Shown: positions 7,998 to 17,830, numbered from the stretch's first letter. The stretch is 64,000 nucleotides of DNA from Chitinophaga pinensis (GCA_945877575.1 CAMDUE010000002.1:62001-126000), one strand, 5' to 3'. The notes: a model not told the origin generated them from the sequence alone. Program-made: numbers and translations.

Positions 7998-10130
7998 ATG
8001 GAAATTGCCAAACCTTTTAAATGTTTCTTTTTGATAGCGTGTTTTTGCAACACTAAAATTGCCTTTTCGCAGCAAAATCAACTTCAACGATTGGTAGATT
8101 CACTGAGAGACGATTCTGAATTTGAGTTTTTGGAACAGGTAGTGATTTCAAACAATAAAGACCTATCAAAAATCAAAGAAAGTACCGTTGGTGTATCTGT
8201 TATTAAACCCTATCTCATTCAAAATAGAGTTACTACAAATGCTCGAACCGCCTTCGAACAAGTTCCAGGATTGGTAGTCAATGATGACCAAATAAACATA
8301 AGAAACGGCAGCGGTTGGAGTTACGGCGCAGGAAGCAGAGTCATGGTTACCTTAGATGAAATGCCTATGCTTTCTGGGGATGTTGGATCGGTTCCCTTCT
8401 CGTTTCTTCCAGTAGAAATTGTTGATGGCGTGGAAGTGATAAAAAGTGCAGGTTCTGTACTGTATGGTTCTTCGGCCCTAAATGGAGTAGTCAACCTTTC
8501 AAGTGAACCTATTTCTTACCGCGGAAAAGGAAAAATGAACGTTCTTGCTGGTTTCTATGACATACCAGATCAGTACAAATACACTCAAAAACGAAGATCA
8601 TTTTACGGAATCAACGGGCAATATACCGAACGAATCAAACAACACTCTTTGGGCGCAAACTGGAACCAACTCAATGATGACGGATATAAATATAGCGGAC
8701 AAGATTACCGAGTTCGTATGGGATGGCGTTATGGTTTTCAGCCAAATAGACTGCCACAGTTAAGAATTAAAATTAACGGTAATATTCAGAAAGGTGAAAG
8801 TGGCAATTTCTTGGTTTGGGAAAGTGCAGAACAGGGATATCTCAACAATGACACCGTTCTTGGTAAAAACCTTTTGCGCCGCTTTAATGTAGACCCCAGC
8901 ATCACCTGGAACGGAAAAAAATGGCAACACAAACTACAGCATCGTTTTTTTAGGGTTAAAAATGACATAGACAGTTTAGCCTCCGGTGGCGAGAATCAAG
9001 ACAATTCGAGTGACTTTTATTACTCTGAATTGCGCAGCAGTCGGTCATTCAAATCCATCAAAAAACCTCAAAATTATTTGAGATTTACAGGCGGTATTGT
9101 AACAACCTATACCCTTTCACAATCACCCCTTTTTCAAGGTGATCACAAAGCATTCAATCACGCCGCTTATACCCAACTTAAATATAAAACAAAGAAATGG
9201 GTCATTGAAGGTGGTGCTCGATATGAATACTTTGATTTAGACGGAGTGGTTAGATCAAAACCCGTAATTCGCGCCGGTCTTAATAGACAATTAGGATCAG
9301 GTACGTTTGCGCGTCTTTCTTACGGCGAGGGATTCAGATTCCCCAGCATGGCTGAGCTTTTCACAAAAACCACGAGCGCCGGAGTATCTGTGCTTCCGAA
9401 CCCTAACTTACAACCAGAATTCTCTAGAAACATTGAATTGGGTGTGAAGCAAGGTATAAAAACAAAAAATATCCAAGCATATTTTGATGCATCCTTGTTT
9501 TACATGAACATTGATAATTTGATGGAATACACGTTTGGCGTGTATTCTTCACAAACTAACCCCTTCGGTGATGCCGGTTTCAAAAGTTTAAACGTAAGCA
9601 ATGCTCAAATTTCTGGTTTCGAAATAGAAAGTGCTGGCCAATGGAAACATAAGAATAAATCATTAAGATGGTTAGCGGGCTATACCTATTCCTTACCCGT
9701 AGTAACAAATCCCAATGACACTATAGGTTTTGGAAGTGTTTTGGGAAATCCATATCCCATCACTTTCGCGAGTACGCGTTCCAATGAATCGAATTTTATG
9801 AAATACCGAAACAGGCATGTTGTAAGAGGAGACGTAGAATTTCAAATTAAAGATAAAGTATTTTTTGGCGTAAGCTACAGATACCAATCTGCATTCGAAA
9901 ATATTGATGTTCAGTTCTTTGATGCCATACCAGGAGTTGAAAAACAATTTAAAGAAGGCAAAAACAGCGGACATATATTTGATATAAGAGCTGGAGTTCC
10001 TGTGAATGAACTTTTAGACCTAACCATTCAAATTAAAAATATCACCAATACCATTTACATGGGTCGACCTGCTGATTTAAGCCCACCAAGAAGTGTACAT
10101 ATTCAGTTCACTTATGACTTAGATATGTAA
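7998..10130 (+). CDS. TonB-dependent outer membrane receptor
   Basis: 710 residues from ATG 7998, giving a short signal peptide ending near IAFSQQ. The open frame extends 18 bp further to a TTG, which I consider not used. A plug domain follows (ARTAFEQVPGLVVNDDQINIRNG, with DGVEVIKSAGSVLYGSSALNG), then a long beta-barrel and the expected aromatic C-terminal strand HIQFTYDLDM. The motif GEGFRFPSMAELFT is typical of the barrel. The substrate cannot be told; iron or cobalamin complexes are common for this family. The start lies only 30 bp from that of the divergent T9SS gene. The 3' end overlaps the GT87-like gene by 19 bp. Confidence 0.93.
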   Translation: MEIAKPFKCFFLIACFCNTKIAFSQQNQLQRLVDSLRDDSEFEFLEQVVISNNKDLSKIKESTVGVSVIKPYLIQNRVTTNARTAFEQVPGLVVNDDQINIRNGSGWSYGAGSRVMVTLDEMPMLSGDVGSVPFSFLPVEIVDGVEVIKSAGSVLYGSSALNGVVNLSSEPISYRGKGKMNVLAGFYDIPDQYKYTQKRRSFYGINGQYTERIKQHSLGANWNQLNDDGYKYSGQDYRVRMGWRYGFQPNRLPQLRIKINGNIQKGESGNFLVWESAEQGYLNNDTVLGKNLLRRFNVDPSITWNGKKWQHKLQHRFFRVKNDIDSLASGGENQDNSSDFYYSELRSSRSFKSIKKPQNYLRFTGGIVTTYTLSQSPLFQGDHKAFNHAAYTQLKYKTKKWVIEGGARYEYFDLDGVVRSKPVIRAGLNRQLGSGTFARLSYGEGFRFPSMAELFTKTTSAGVSVLPNPNLQPEFSRNIELGVKQGIKTKNIQAYFDASLFYMNIDNLMEYTFGVYSSQTNPFGDAGFKSLNVSNAQISGFEIESAGQWKHKNKSLRWLAGYTYSLPVVTNPNDTIGFGSVLGNPYPITFASTRSNESNFMKYRNRHVVRGDVEFQIKDKVFFGVSYRYQSAFENIDVQFFDAIPGVEKQFKEGKNSGHIFDIRAGVPVNELLDLTIQIKNITNTIYMGRPADLSPPRSVHIQFTYDLDM

Positions 10131-11404
10131 AGCTGTTTATTCAGCCAAATAAAGTAGTTCGATACGAATATAAGTCCGCCCAAACCTTGCATTCTGCTGC
10201 CAATGATCCAGTATCGGGTTTCAAGTGAGAACAATTCAAAGAAAATTACCGCTCCCAACATCCCCAGAGATAAAACAAAAATTAAGGACTGTAAATTGAA
10301 CCAAGATTTATAATCAAAAGACCCATTTTCATTGACAAATTGATTCACCCAATTGAAGACTAAAAACACGACGCTGGGAATTAAAAAAGCAAACGAATAA
10401 TCGCGTTGATGGGGAAACACCAATGGAATGACCGCGGTAAAAACGGATATTCCCACCCACAATTTATGCTCTAATTGTGACTGCTTTATTTTAAAATAAA
10501 TTAATGTCACAATAACCATAACAAACAGTCTCAAGGCCATGGTGATTTTGAAAATGATATCATGAGATAATTCCGTGATGCAAGCCATAGGTTCATTGGG
10601 AATCTCATACCGCGTGAAAAACTTGACCACCATTGCACCCAAATCTACAAATCCGCCCTCTCCAACCGTAATAACATGGTTTGATTTTAAAGGATTTACC
10701 GCTTGTAGCCAATTTGAAGTTTGTCCTAAAATATAATCATAGGGAAAAACAAGAAAGGGTACTGCAATAAAGAACAACACCCAAGCTACAATGATTAATC
10801 CCTTTTTCACATCTAGATCGAGTCCTAATTTTCCGAATAAAAACAAGGGTAAAATTTTGATATTGAGTGCTAAGGACATTGGTGCCAATTGCAACCATCG
10901 AAACCTATTCCATTTAGCCACCAAACTTTCTAATATGGTCCAGAGAACGAAAACGGTTAATTGACCATACCAAAGATTCATGAAGAACCAACGGTAGCAG
11001 AAAACCATGCAAAGTCCCCAAAACCAAGCCTCTTTTGCAGGTGAATTCAAGGCAAATTGCGACTTTACAATTGTAATGATTCGGTATATGAAGAAAAAGG
11101 TTAACAATCCCCAAACCGTTTTTACAAAAACCAAGTCGTATAAAATATCGGGAAGCATGCTTTCATGAGCGAATGAAAGTCCCCTGAAAACGGTAAATGG
11201 CTGTAAAAACCAAGCAAAAAGCGGCGAATAATAGTAATATAAACCATTCAAATGGGGCTGTAAATACATATCTGACCCATCTTTGAGTGCATAAGCCGCT
11301 CTAATAAAAATATCAAAGTCATTTCCACTTCCCAAAGCGTGCATAGCAGGCCAAAATATAAGGGCTGAAAACACCCACAAAAACACTTTAATTGGTTTTG
11401 ACAT
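10112..11404 (-). CDS. GT87-like polytopic mannosyltransferase-type protein
   Basis: 430 residues from ATG 11404 (MSKPIKVFLW). The longer frame to 11449 overlaps the promoter region and was rejected. About ten membrane segments are visible. The first periplasmic loop has GNDFDIFIRAAYALKDG then YYYYSPLFAW, the pattern of GT87/DUF2029 (GT-C fold) enzymes, which use polyprenyl-phosphate sugars; the Asp in NDFD is the likely catalytic residue. The acceptor is unknown. A promoter (TTG, 20 bp, TATCTTTG) lies just upstream. A second GT87-like gene is at 51366-52526. Confidence 0.75.
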   Translation of the reverse strand: MSKPIKVFLWVFSALIFWPAMHALGSGNDFDIFIRAAYALKDGSDMYLQPHLNGLYYYYSPLFAWFLQPFTVFRGLSFAHESMLPDILYDLVFVKTVWGLLTFFFIYRIITIVKSQFALNSPAKEAWFWGLCMVFCYRWFFMNLWYGQLTVFVLWTILESLVAKWNRFRWLQLAPMSLALNIKILPLFLFGKLGLDLDVKKGLIIVAWVLFFIAVPFLVFPYDYILGQTSNWLQAVNPLKSNHVITVGEGGFVDLGAMVVKFFTRYEIPNEPMACITELSHDIIFKITMALRLFVMVIVTLIYFKIKQSQLEHKLWVGISVFTAVIPLVFPHQRDYSFAFLIPSVVFLVFNWVNQFVNENGSFDYKSWFNLQSLIFVLSLGMLGAVIFFELFSLETRYWIIGSRMQGLGGLIFVSNYFIWLNKQLYISKS

Positions 11405-11418
11405 GTTCAGATTTGCTC

Positions 11419-11449
11419 CAAAGATAGCGCCCAAATTTAGGTTCTTCAA
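11419..11449 (-). promoter_or_regulatory. Bacteroidota-type promoter for the GT87-like gene
   Basis: On the minus strand TTG (11449-11447), 20 bp, then TATCTTTG (11426-11419) match the -33 and -7 elements of the Bacteroidota primary sigma factor (TTTG and TAnnTTTG). The start codon lies 14 bp further at 11404. Confidence 0.7.
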
Positions 11450-11460
11450 CTTGAACCGCT

Positions 11461-11468
11461 TAAGTTTG
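11461..11468 (+). promoter_or_regulatory. -7 box (TAAGTTTG) for the M4 protease gene
   Basis: An exact TAnnTTTG box ends 15 bp before the ATG at 11484, which supports that start over the longer frame. A weak -33 (TTTA at 11436) is present. It lies back to back with the divergent GT87-like promoter. Confidence 0.6.
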
Positions 11469-11483
11469 TATAAGTTGCTAGCT

Positions 11484-14400
11484 ATGAGATATCGATTTTT
11501 AACCCTATTCCTGTGGTTGGTCAGTGCCTTTGATTTGAACGCGCAGATAATTCAGCATCCTAAATTGCCTACCCCACAAGTAGTTGATTACAACACAGAA
11601 CTACCAGTAGACCAGTACAAAAATATTTTCAATAAACTTGCTCAGTTATCTGAAAATAGCCAATGGCAGCTTATTAATTCCATTAGTGATAAATTGAATC
11701 AAACCCATCGCAGATATCAACAATATTTCAAAGGGGTTAGAGTTGAATTAGGCATTGGCATTACACATGCCAATAATACTGGGATTTTTAGGATTAACGG
11801 AGATTTCATTCCTGAAAGTTGGTTAAAAGGAAACCAACAACTCAATGAAAAACAAGCCCTTGACAAAGCTTTATCCCTTTATCCCTCCGATAATTACTAT
11901 TGGCTGCAACCGGGAATGAATGAAATTCTAAAAACCGTTACAAAGAACCCCGATACGAGCTACTTCCCAAAAGCAAGCTTAGTCTATTGTTCCAAAAACT
12001 TCAAATTAGATACCATTCAGCAACTCTGCTACCAGTTTAAAATCTATTCATCTAAACCTTTGTTTGGAAAAAGTGTCTACATTTCTGCTGAAACCGGTGA
12101 ATTAGTCGCTGAACAGAATCTCATTTTACACACCGAAGTAACAGGTTCTGCAGTAACCGCCTACAGCGGCACTAGATCCATTCAAACCGATTCAACTGCA
12201 CCAGGAAATTATCGATTGCGTGAATTCAATAGAGGAAATGGAATCATAACCCTCAACATGAAAAAAGGCACCGTTTACGGGAATGCTGTAGACTTTACAG
12301 ATGCAAATAATATTTGGAACAACAACAATGCCGACAAAGATCATGTGGCAACCGATGCGCATTGGGGGGCAGAAATGACCCATGACTATTTCCAACAGGA
12401 GCACGGAAGAAATAGCTTTGATAACAATGGATCTACTATTTATTCATTTATTCATTACGATGTGAATTTGGGTAATGCTTTTTGGAATGGATCTGTAATG
12501 ACCTATGGTGATGGTGATCCTAGTTCAATATTAAATGTACCTCTAACATCATTGGATGTTTGCGGACATGAAATTGCACACGCCGTAACCAATTATTCTG
12601 CTGATTTGGTATACCAAGATGAGAGTGGGCAACTCAATGAAAGTTTTAGTGATATTTTTGGACAAAGCATCGAAATTTGGAGTCGGCCATTGCAATGGAG
12701 TTGGAAAATTGGCGAAGATATTACCTCAACTGGCAATGGAATTCGCAACATGCAAAATCCCAACCTAAACAATCAACCCAAATATTATAAAGGAAATCTG
12801 TGGTACAGTGGCACTGGCGACAATGGCGGTGTTCATTACAATTCCGGTGTTCAAAATTATTGGTTCTACCTCATCACTTCGGGTGCATCAGGAACCAATG
12901 AAAAAGGCAATGCATTCAATATTTCAGCTTTAGGACTCAACAAATCAGCTGCCATTGCCTATAGAAACTTAACGGTTTACCTCACCAAATCAACCACTCA
13001 TGCCGACGCGCGTTTGTACAGCATCATTTCCACAGGAGATCTCTATGGAACTTGCTCACCAGAGGTAATCAATGTTACCAATGCTTGGTGGGTTTGTGGT
13101 GTTGGTGTAAAATATGATTCTGCTCTGGTGACCACAAATTTTAGATCCGATACCCTGAAATGCAAGGCCCCAGCAACCATAAACTTTACCAACCTTTCAG
13201 TGAATGCAAAAAATGTAGGTTGGAAATTTGGCGACGGCAATACCTCAAACACCTATTCGCCGTCTCATACCTACAATAGTTATGGCAAATACACCGTTTC
13301 TTTGATTGCAGAAAGTTGCTTCAAAAACAAATACGATACAACCATTGCTACCATTCATATCGATAGCACCTTCGATATTTGCGAGGGAGTTTTACTTCCT
13401 CAAAAAGGAAGCATCACCAGCAACCAATGCCATGGCTTCGTCTATGATGACGGTGGAGAAAACAATTACGGTCCCTCAAAAATCGTTAAACTCACGCTCC
13501 AAATTCCTGGAGCCGACTCTATCAGATATCGCTTCAATGAATTAGACTATGAAAATGGATTTGATTCAATAGTCATGTTCCACACAGATACCACTCAGGC
13601 CAAGAAAATTGGTCGTTTTACAGGAACTACGCTACCCTTCGCAGGAAAATGGCAAAAAACCACTTCCAATACCTTGATTTTTAAGCAATATTCAGACCCA
13701 ATGGTTGAAGGAAAAGGTTTCAAATTGGAATACATTGCCTATCGTCCTACCCTCAGTGTAAAATTTGCAACCGATTCAATCACCATTTGTTATGGTGACT
13801 CAGCACTTTTAAATCCAACCTACACCGGCACCGCCACCAACCCAGATATTCGATTCTATTACCCATCTGGTATTACAAAGTCCAATGTTTATGTGAAACC
13901 TCAAACTACTACTTCGTACATATTTACTGTTCATGACCCCTGTTTGGGCATCACTTCTAGAGATACATTCAAATTGAAAGTTCGTGCACCGCTTAACATA
14001 AACTTAGGTGCTGATACCAATATTTGTTCCGGCCAATCATACACCATAAATGCCATAAGCACCGGGGGAATTCCAGCTTCCTACGCTTACAAGTGGTCAA
14101 ATTCTTCCAATATTACTTCTAGCGCCTCATTGACTCCCACAGATTCTACTTCATTTTATGTGATTCTCAAAGACGGCTGCAGCATTCCTGATACCGCAAA
14201 CTTCAAACTCGGAGTATACAAACCTCTATCTATAGATCTTTCTTCTGTTTCGGGGGATATTTGCCCGGGTACGCTTGTCAATCTTACCACTATTGCTCGC
14301 GGTGGCCGCAAAAACCAATACGTTTACACTTGGACGCCTACCGTAGGAAGTCCTGGCGCACCCAACCAATCAGAAGTAATTAATGACTCTATTACGTATG

Positions 14401-15683
14401 TTATAACTCTTTCCGATGGATGTTCAACGCTTGACGCGGTTGACAGCACCGTGATCAACATACCGGCTCCTTTGGTGCTATCGCCAAAATCAAACGATAC
14501 GATACTTTGTCATGGGCAATCTTTAGACATCAATCTTACCGCTGCCGGTGGTAATTCGTCAGCTTATTCATTAACTTGGAATGATCCATCTTTGACTGGT
14601 TACACATTCAATTTAGTTCCTCCTGCCGGAAACAACTATTATGAAGCCGTACTTTCAGATGGTTGCATGCCAAACGATACCGTTTCGTTTAATGCTGAAA
14701 TGCGTGAGCCTCTCAAACTATCCGGAAGTTTAAATGATCAAGTTTTTTGCCTTGGTGAAACATTGGAACTTACTTATTTCGTCTCGGGGGGGGATGCATC
14801 AAAGTATCAGTTGACGTTCGATACCCTCAACTTAAATCCCTTGTTCAATTTCCGTTCGTTTAACCCTGATTCATCAAAAGTTTACACCCTAAAACTGTCA
14901 GATGGTTGTTCATTGGATACCCTTTTAGATTTTCCAATAGCTGTTAGTCCTTCTTCACTTAAAATTCAAACCGTTAGGTTCGATTCAACCATGTGCTGGT
15001 ATGAACAATTGGGCCGAATTGATATTGACTATGCGGCTACGAATGAGCCTGTAACCACTCAATGGAGAGGAACAATTTCTAATGCAAAATCAATAACCAA
15101 CCTTGATTCAGGTACATATTCTGTAGTGATTTCTGATACTTTTGGTTGTGCTGATTCAATGTCCTATCGAATCAATAAATTCTTCCCTATCATCAAAACA
15201 GGACGTGACACCACAATACACAGAGGTACACGTGCATTTTTATGGGTGACCAAAACCCAAAGTCAATCTTGGTACGGTGATGCAATTCTAACCAGCCCAA
15301 GCAGACAAACCATCTTTGTAAACCCTATTGTAGATACTTTTTACACGGTAGACGCCATTGATATAAATGGATGTGACAACAATGATACGGTATGGGTTTG
15401 GGTAATAACACCTCCTGATTATAAAATCCAAAACATCATTTCACCAAACGGAGACGGCAAAAATGAAACTTGGAATCTAACTCCATTAGATGAGTTGAAT
15501 CAATTTAGAATCACCATCATGGATCGTCAGGGCGCTTTAATTTATCAAACCGAAGGCTATCAAAACGACTGGAAAGCAGAAACCGCAGATGGCACGCCCT
15601 TACCCAATGGTGTGTATTATTTCCATTTGCAACATCTCAAAAAACCAATCGTTCACAAAGGATTTATACAAGTAATTAGATAA
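11484..15683 (+). CDS. Secreted thermolysin-family (M4) protease, multidomain, T9SS type B
   Basis: 1399 residues from ATG 11484, giving the signal peptide MRYRFLTLFLWLVSAFDLNA. An FTP-type propeptide region (to about residue 210) precedes an M4 catalytic domain with zinc motif HEIAH (His362, Glu363, His366) and third ligand Glu386 in LNESFSD, spaced 20 residues as in thermolysin. A PKD domain (FGDGNTSNTYSPSHTY) and a CUB-like domain follow. Then come several cysteine-containing Ig-like repeats (for example ICPGTLVNLTTIARGG). The C-terminal domain of the gliding-motility type begins at IISPNGDGKNETW and ends GFIQVIR. It should be exported by T9SS and act on extracellular protein. The next gene follows after 50 bp. 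Confidence 0.93.
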   Translation: MRYRFLTLFLWLVSAFDLNAQIIQHPKLPTPQVVDYNTELPVDQYKNIFNKLAQLSENSQWQLINSISDKLNQTHRRYQQYFKGVRVELGIGITHANNTGIFRINGDFIPESWLKGNQQLNEKQALDKALSLYPSDNYYWLQPGMNEILKTVTKNPDTSYFPKASLVYCSKNFKLDTIQQLCYQFKIYSSKPLFGKSVYISAETGELVAEQNLILHTEVTGSAVTAYSGTRSIQTDSTAPGNYRLREFNRGNGIITLNMKKGTVYGNAVDFTDANNIWNNNNADKDHVATDAHWGAEMTHDYFQQEHGRNSFDNNGSTIYSFIHYDVNLGNAFWNGSVMTYGDGDPSSILNVPLTSLDVCGHEIAHAVTNYSADLVYQDESGQLNESFSDIFGQSIEIWSRPLQWSWKIGEDITSTGNGIRNMQNPNLNNQPKYYKGNLWYSGTGDNGGVHYNSGVQNYWFYLITSGASGTNEKGNAFNISALGLNKSAAIAYRNLTVYLTKSTTHADARLYSIISTGDLYGTCSPEVINVTNAWWVCGVGVKYDSALVTTNFRSDTLKCKAPATINFTNLSVNAKNVGWKFGDGNTSNTYSPSHTYNSYGKYTVSLIAESCFKNKYDTTIATIHIDSTFDICEGVLLPQKGSITSNQCHGFVYDDGGENNYGPSKIVKLTLQIPGADSIRYRFNELDYENGFDSIVMFHTDTTQAKKIGRFTGTTLPFAGKWQKTTSNTLIFKQYSDPMVEGKGFKLEYIAYRPTLSVKFATDSITICYGDSALLNPTYTGTATNPDIRFYYPSGITKSNVYVKPQTTTSYIFTVHDPCLGITSRDTFKLKVRAPLNINLGADTNICSGQSYTINAISTGGIPASYAYKWSNSSNITSSASLTPTDSTSFYVILKDGCSIPDTANFKLGVYKPLSIDLSSVSGDICPGTLVNLTTIARGGRKNQYVYTWTPTVGSPGAPNQSEVINDSITYVITLSDGCSTLDAVDSTVINIPAPLVLSPKSNDTILCHGQSLDINLTAAGGNSSAYSLTWNDPSLTGYTFNLVPPAGNNYYEAVLSDGCMPNDTVSFNAEMREPLKLSGSLNDQVFCLGETLELTYFVSGGDASKYQLTFDTLNLNPLFNFRSFNPDSSKVYTLKLSDGCSLDTLLDFPIAVSPSSLKIQTVRFDSTMCWYEQLGRIDIDYAATNEPVTTQWRGTISNAKSITNLDSGTYSVVISDTFGCADSMSYRINKFFPIIKTGRDTTIHRGTRAFLWVTKTQSQSWYGDAILTSPSRQTIFVNPIVDTFYTVDAIDINGCDNNDTVWVWVITPPDYKIQNIISPNGDGKNETWNLTPLDELNQFRITIMDRQGALIYQTEGYQNDWKAETADGTPLPNGVYYFHLQHLKKPIVHKGFIQVIR

Positions 15684-15733
15684 AGTCTCTCATATCAATT
15701 AACTTTTCGCTTACTTACACGTCTATACATTTA

Positions 15734-16942
15734 ATGAAACATTCTACCCTTATTCTATTTTCTTTTGCAGCCTTAAGTTTAGTAATTTTTTCTTGCAGGA
15801 AAAACACACTTGACAACAACCAATATTCTAGTGAAGCCATAAAACGGACCTTCGGGAGTGAACTTGACATTAACAATCCCGAAAACTACGCCAATCAAAA
15901 TATTCCATTTTATATTTTAGCACAGAACGGTCAAAACAATCCCATTGACAATCGTAAAGCAACATTGGGAAGGGTGTTGTTTTATGATAAAAAACTCAGC
16001 ATCAACAATTCCATAGCATGTGGTTCCTGTCATATACAAGAATTTGCATTCAGTGATACAGCCAAACAAAGCGTGGGAGTTAATGGAATTACCAACAGGC
16101 ATTCCATGCGCTTGATTAACACTCGTTTTTCGAGAGAATCTAAATTCTTCTGGAATGAACGTGCCGCTTCTCTTGAAATTCAAACCACAATGCCCATTCA
16201 AGATCATGCAGAAATGGGATATAGTGGTCAAAATGGTGACCCCGGAATCAATGATTTAATCGCCAAACTCAACGCCATTGATTATTACCAAGAATTGGTT
16301 TCTTGGGCGTATCAAAATCCCCAGAAAACCAAAAAAATCGACGAAAATACCCTCCAAGAATGCTTATCTCAATTCATCAGGAGCATTCAATCTTTTGACA
16401 GCAAATTTGACCAAGGTAGATCTCAACTTCCTCTCAATGCCAATAACAATGACCTTCCTAACTTCAGTACTCAAGAGAACAGTGGCCGAGCGTTATTTAC
16501 AAATCCTCCCGTTTTTAATGATACTGGATTGAGAATTGCCGGTGGACTTGGTTGCGGCGGATGTCACCGAGCTCCAGAATTTGATATCGATCCAAACAGC
16601 TTGAATAACGGGTTCGTAGGGAACAATGATGATCCTAGAATTCTAGATCTAGGGAATACCCGCAGTCCGTCTTTAAGAGACCTTGTTAACCCAAGTGGAG
16701 CAATTAATGGCCCGTTCATGCATACCGGGGTACAAAACAGCTTGGCTCAAGTAATTGGGCATTACAATAGAATTCAAATTAGACCCGGAAATAACAACAT
16801 TGACCCAAGATTAACTCCCAGAGGTTTCCCGCAGAAATTGAATGTTTCTGGACAGGAGAGAGCTGATTTAATTGCATTTTTACAAACATTAACGGGCAAT
16901 GATGTTTATACTGATGTTCGTTGGAGCAATCCATTTCAATAA
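15734..16942 (+). CDS. Di-haem cytochrome c peroxidase/MauG-family lipoprotein
   Basis: 402 residues. The N-terminus ends in a lipobox (VIFSC, Cys21), so it should be anchored to a membrane facing the periplasm or surface. Two haem c attachment sites are visible: CGSCH (Cys96, Cys99, His100) and CGGCH (Cys274, Cys277, His278). The surrounding text (LGRVLFYDKKLS, GPFMHTGVQNSLAQVIGHYN) is typical of the CCP/MauG family. Such proteins reduce hydrogen peroxide or oxidise protein side chains. No mau genes are nearby, so a peroxidase is more likely. It lies 50 bp after the M4 protease on the same strand. Confidence 0.92.
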   Translation: MKHSTLILFSFAALSLVIFSCRKNTLDNNQYSSEAIKRTFGSELDINNPENYANQNIPFYILAQNGQNNPIDNRKATLGRVLFYDKKLSINNSIACGSCHIQEFAFSDTAKQSVGVNGITNRHSMRLINTRFSRESKFFWNERAASLEIQTTMPIQDHAEMGYSGQNGDPGINDLIAKLNAIDYYQELVSWAYQNPQKTKKIDENTLQECLSQFIRSIQSFDSKFDQGRSQLPLNANNNDLPNFSTQENSGRALFTNPPVFNDTGLRIAGGLGCGGCHRAPEFDIDPNSLNNGFVGNNDDPRILDLGNTRSPSLRDLVNPSGAINGPFMHTGVQNSLAQVIGHYNRIQIRPGNNNIDPRLTPRGFPQKLNVSGQERADLIAFLQTLTGNDVYTDVRWSNPFQ

Positions 16943-16957
16943 GGCCAAAATATTGCT

Positions 16958-16965
16958 TATTTTTG
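16958..16965 (+). promoter_or_regulatory. -7 box (TATTTTTG) for tRNA-Arg
   Basis: An exact TAnnTTTG box ends 8 bp before the tRNA 5' end, and CCGCCC follows it, as after several other boxes in this window. No clear -33 element was seen. Confidence 0.55.
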
Positions 16966-16973
16966 CCGCCCTT

Positions 16974-17048
16974 GGCCCCGTAGTTTAATGGATAAAATTA
17001 GCGTTTCCTAAACGTTCGATATGGGTTCGATTCCCGTCGGGGCTACCA
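16974..17048 (+). tRNA. tRNA-Arg (anticodon CCT)
   Basis: A complete cloverleaf can be folded. The acceptor GGCCCCG pairs with CGGGGCT (one G-T pair). The D stem is GTTT with AAAT. The anticodon stem AGCGT pairs with ACGTT around the loop TTCCTAA, giving anticodon CCT, which reads AGG. The T arm is ATGGG, loop TTCGATT, CCCGT. The discriminator A and an encoded CCA end at 17048. The next gene starts 15 bp later. Confidence 0.95.
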
Positions 17049-17062
17049 ATTCCTTAATTTTC

Positions 17063-17797
17063 ATGTTTGATACTATATTAAAACCCTTCATTGGGGTGTT
17101 GGTTCTGCTCGCTTCAATAACGTCAATGAATGCTCAGATTGATTCCACCTCTTTCACTCAAGATAGTTTGAACATCAATGACACTGCCATCCGAAAACCC
17201 TTCAAACTTACGAAAAGAGACATTCAAAAGGTGATTAAGGTAATCAAAGCAAGCAACGAGATCAGACAGATTATTAAGCGCGATTATTCAGACCTTTTTC
17301 AAATGAATGGATTTCACCCAACCTTGGGTTATACTTATCAAGGTGTGAATACTCTAAGTGTGGGACTTGGATACGGTAAAAGGCACTTGTTTAAACCCAC
17401 AATCTATGAGAATTTCCATACAAATCTATTGCTTTACCCTTCCTACGATAAAACAAATTGGGGATTTAACATGGGATACACTCAAAGCAAATTATTTGGT
17501 TTTTGGGGTGTAGAAACATTCGTGCTTTCCAATGGGAACGGACAAGTAAACTTCGCCATTCGTCCTGAAATAGGCATTAGCATCATTGGGGCCATTGATA
17601 TTGGTTATGGATTTAATTTAGCCCTAGATAAGAATCCTTCTTCATTGAATTCACATTGCTTCGTATTAAGATATACCCATCAATTTTTGCATAAATCTAT
17701 AAAAAACAAGGTGAAAGAAATAAACCATGTTTTCAATAGAGATTACCCTCGATTGAAAGAAATTGGCTTGGACATTCTTGAATCAAGAACTAAATAA
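17063..17797 (+). CDS. Predicted outer membrane or secreted protein, unknown
   Basis: 244 residues from ATG 17063, giving a signal peptide ending near SMNAQ. The open frame continues upstream into the tRNA gene, but those codons cannot be coding. The C-terminal 150 residues have alternating hydrophobic and polar positions with many Tyr, Gly and Asn (for example LSVGLGYGKRHLF, WGFNMGYTQSKLFGFWG), as in a small outer-membrane beta-barrel. I do not recognise a family. It starts only 15 bp after the tRNA, so it may be made from a transcript that is cut at the tRNA 3' end. Confidence 0.7.
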   Translation: MFDTILKPFIGVLVLLASITSMNAQIDSTSFTQDSLNINDTAIRKPFKLTKRDIQKVIKVIKASNEIRQIIKRDYSDLFQMNGFHPTLGYTYQGVNTLSVGLGYGKRHLFKPTIYENFHTNLLLYPSYDKTNWGFNMGYTQSKLFGFWGVETFVLSNGNGQVNFAIRPEIGISIIGAIDIGYGFNLALDKNPSSLNSHCFVLRYTHQFLHKSIKNKVKEINHVFNRDYPRLKEIGLDILESRTK

Positions 17798-17830
17798 TTT
17801 ACCTTTTCCGTCGCAAACGTATTAAGCTCC

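Noticed and set aside
7968-8087. 40-residue N-terminal extension of the T9SS protein gene
   Set aside because: It overlaps the divergent receptor gene and its signal peptide; the ATG at 7967 begins a proper signal peptide.
17021-17062. ORF start inside the tRNA-Arg gene
   Set aside because: The bases belong to the tRNA T arm and 3' end; the first ATG after the tRNA at 17063 begins a signal peptide.
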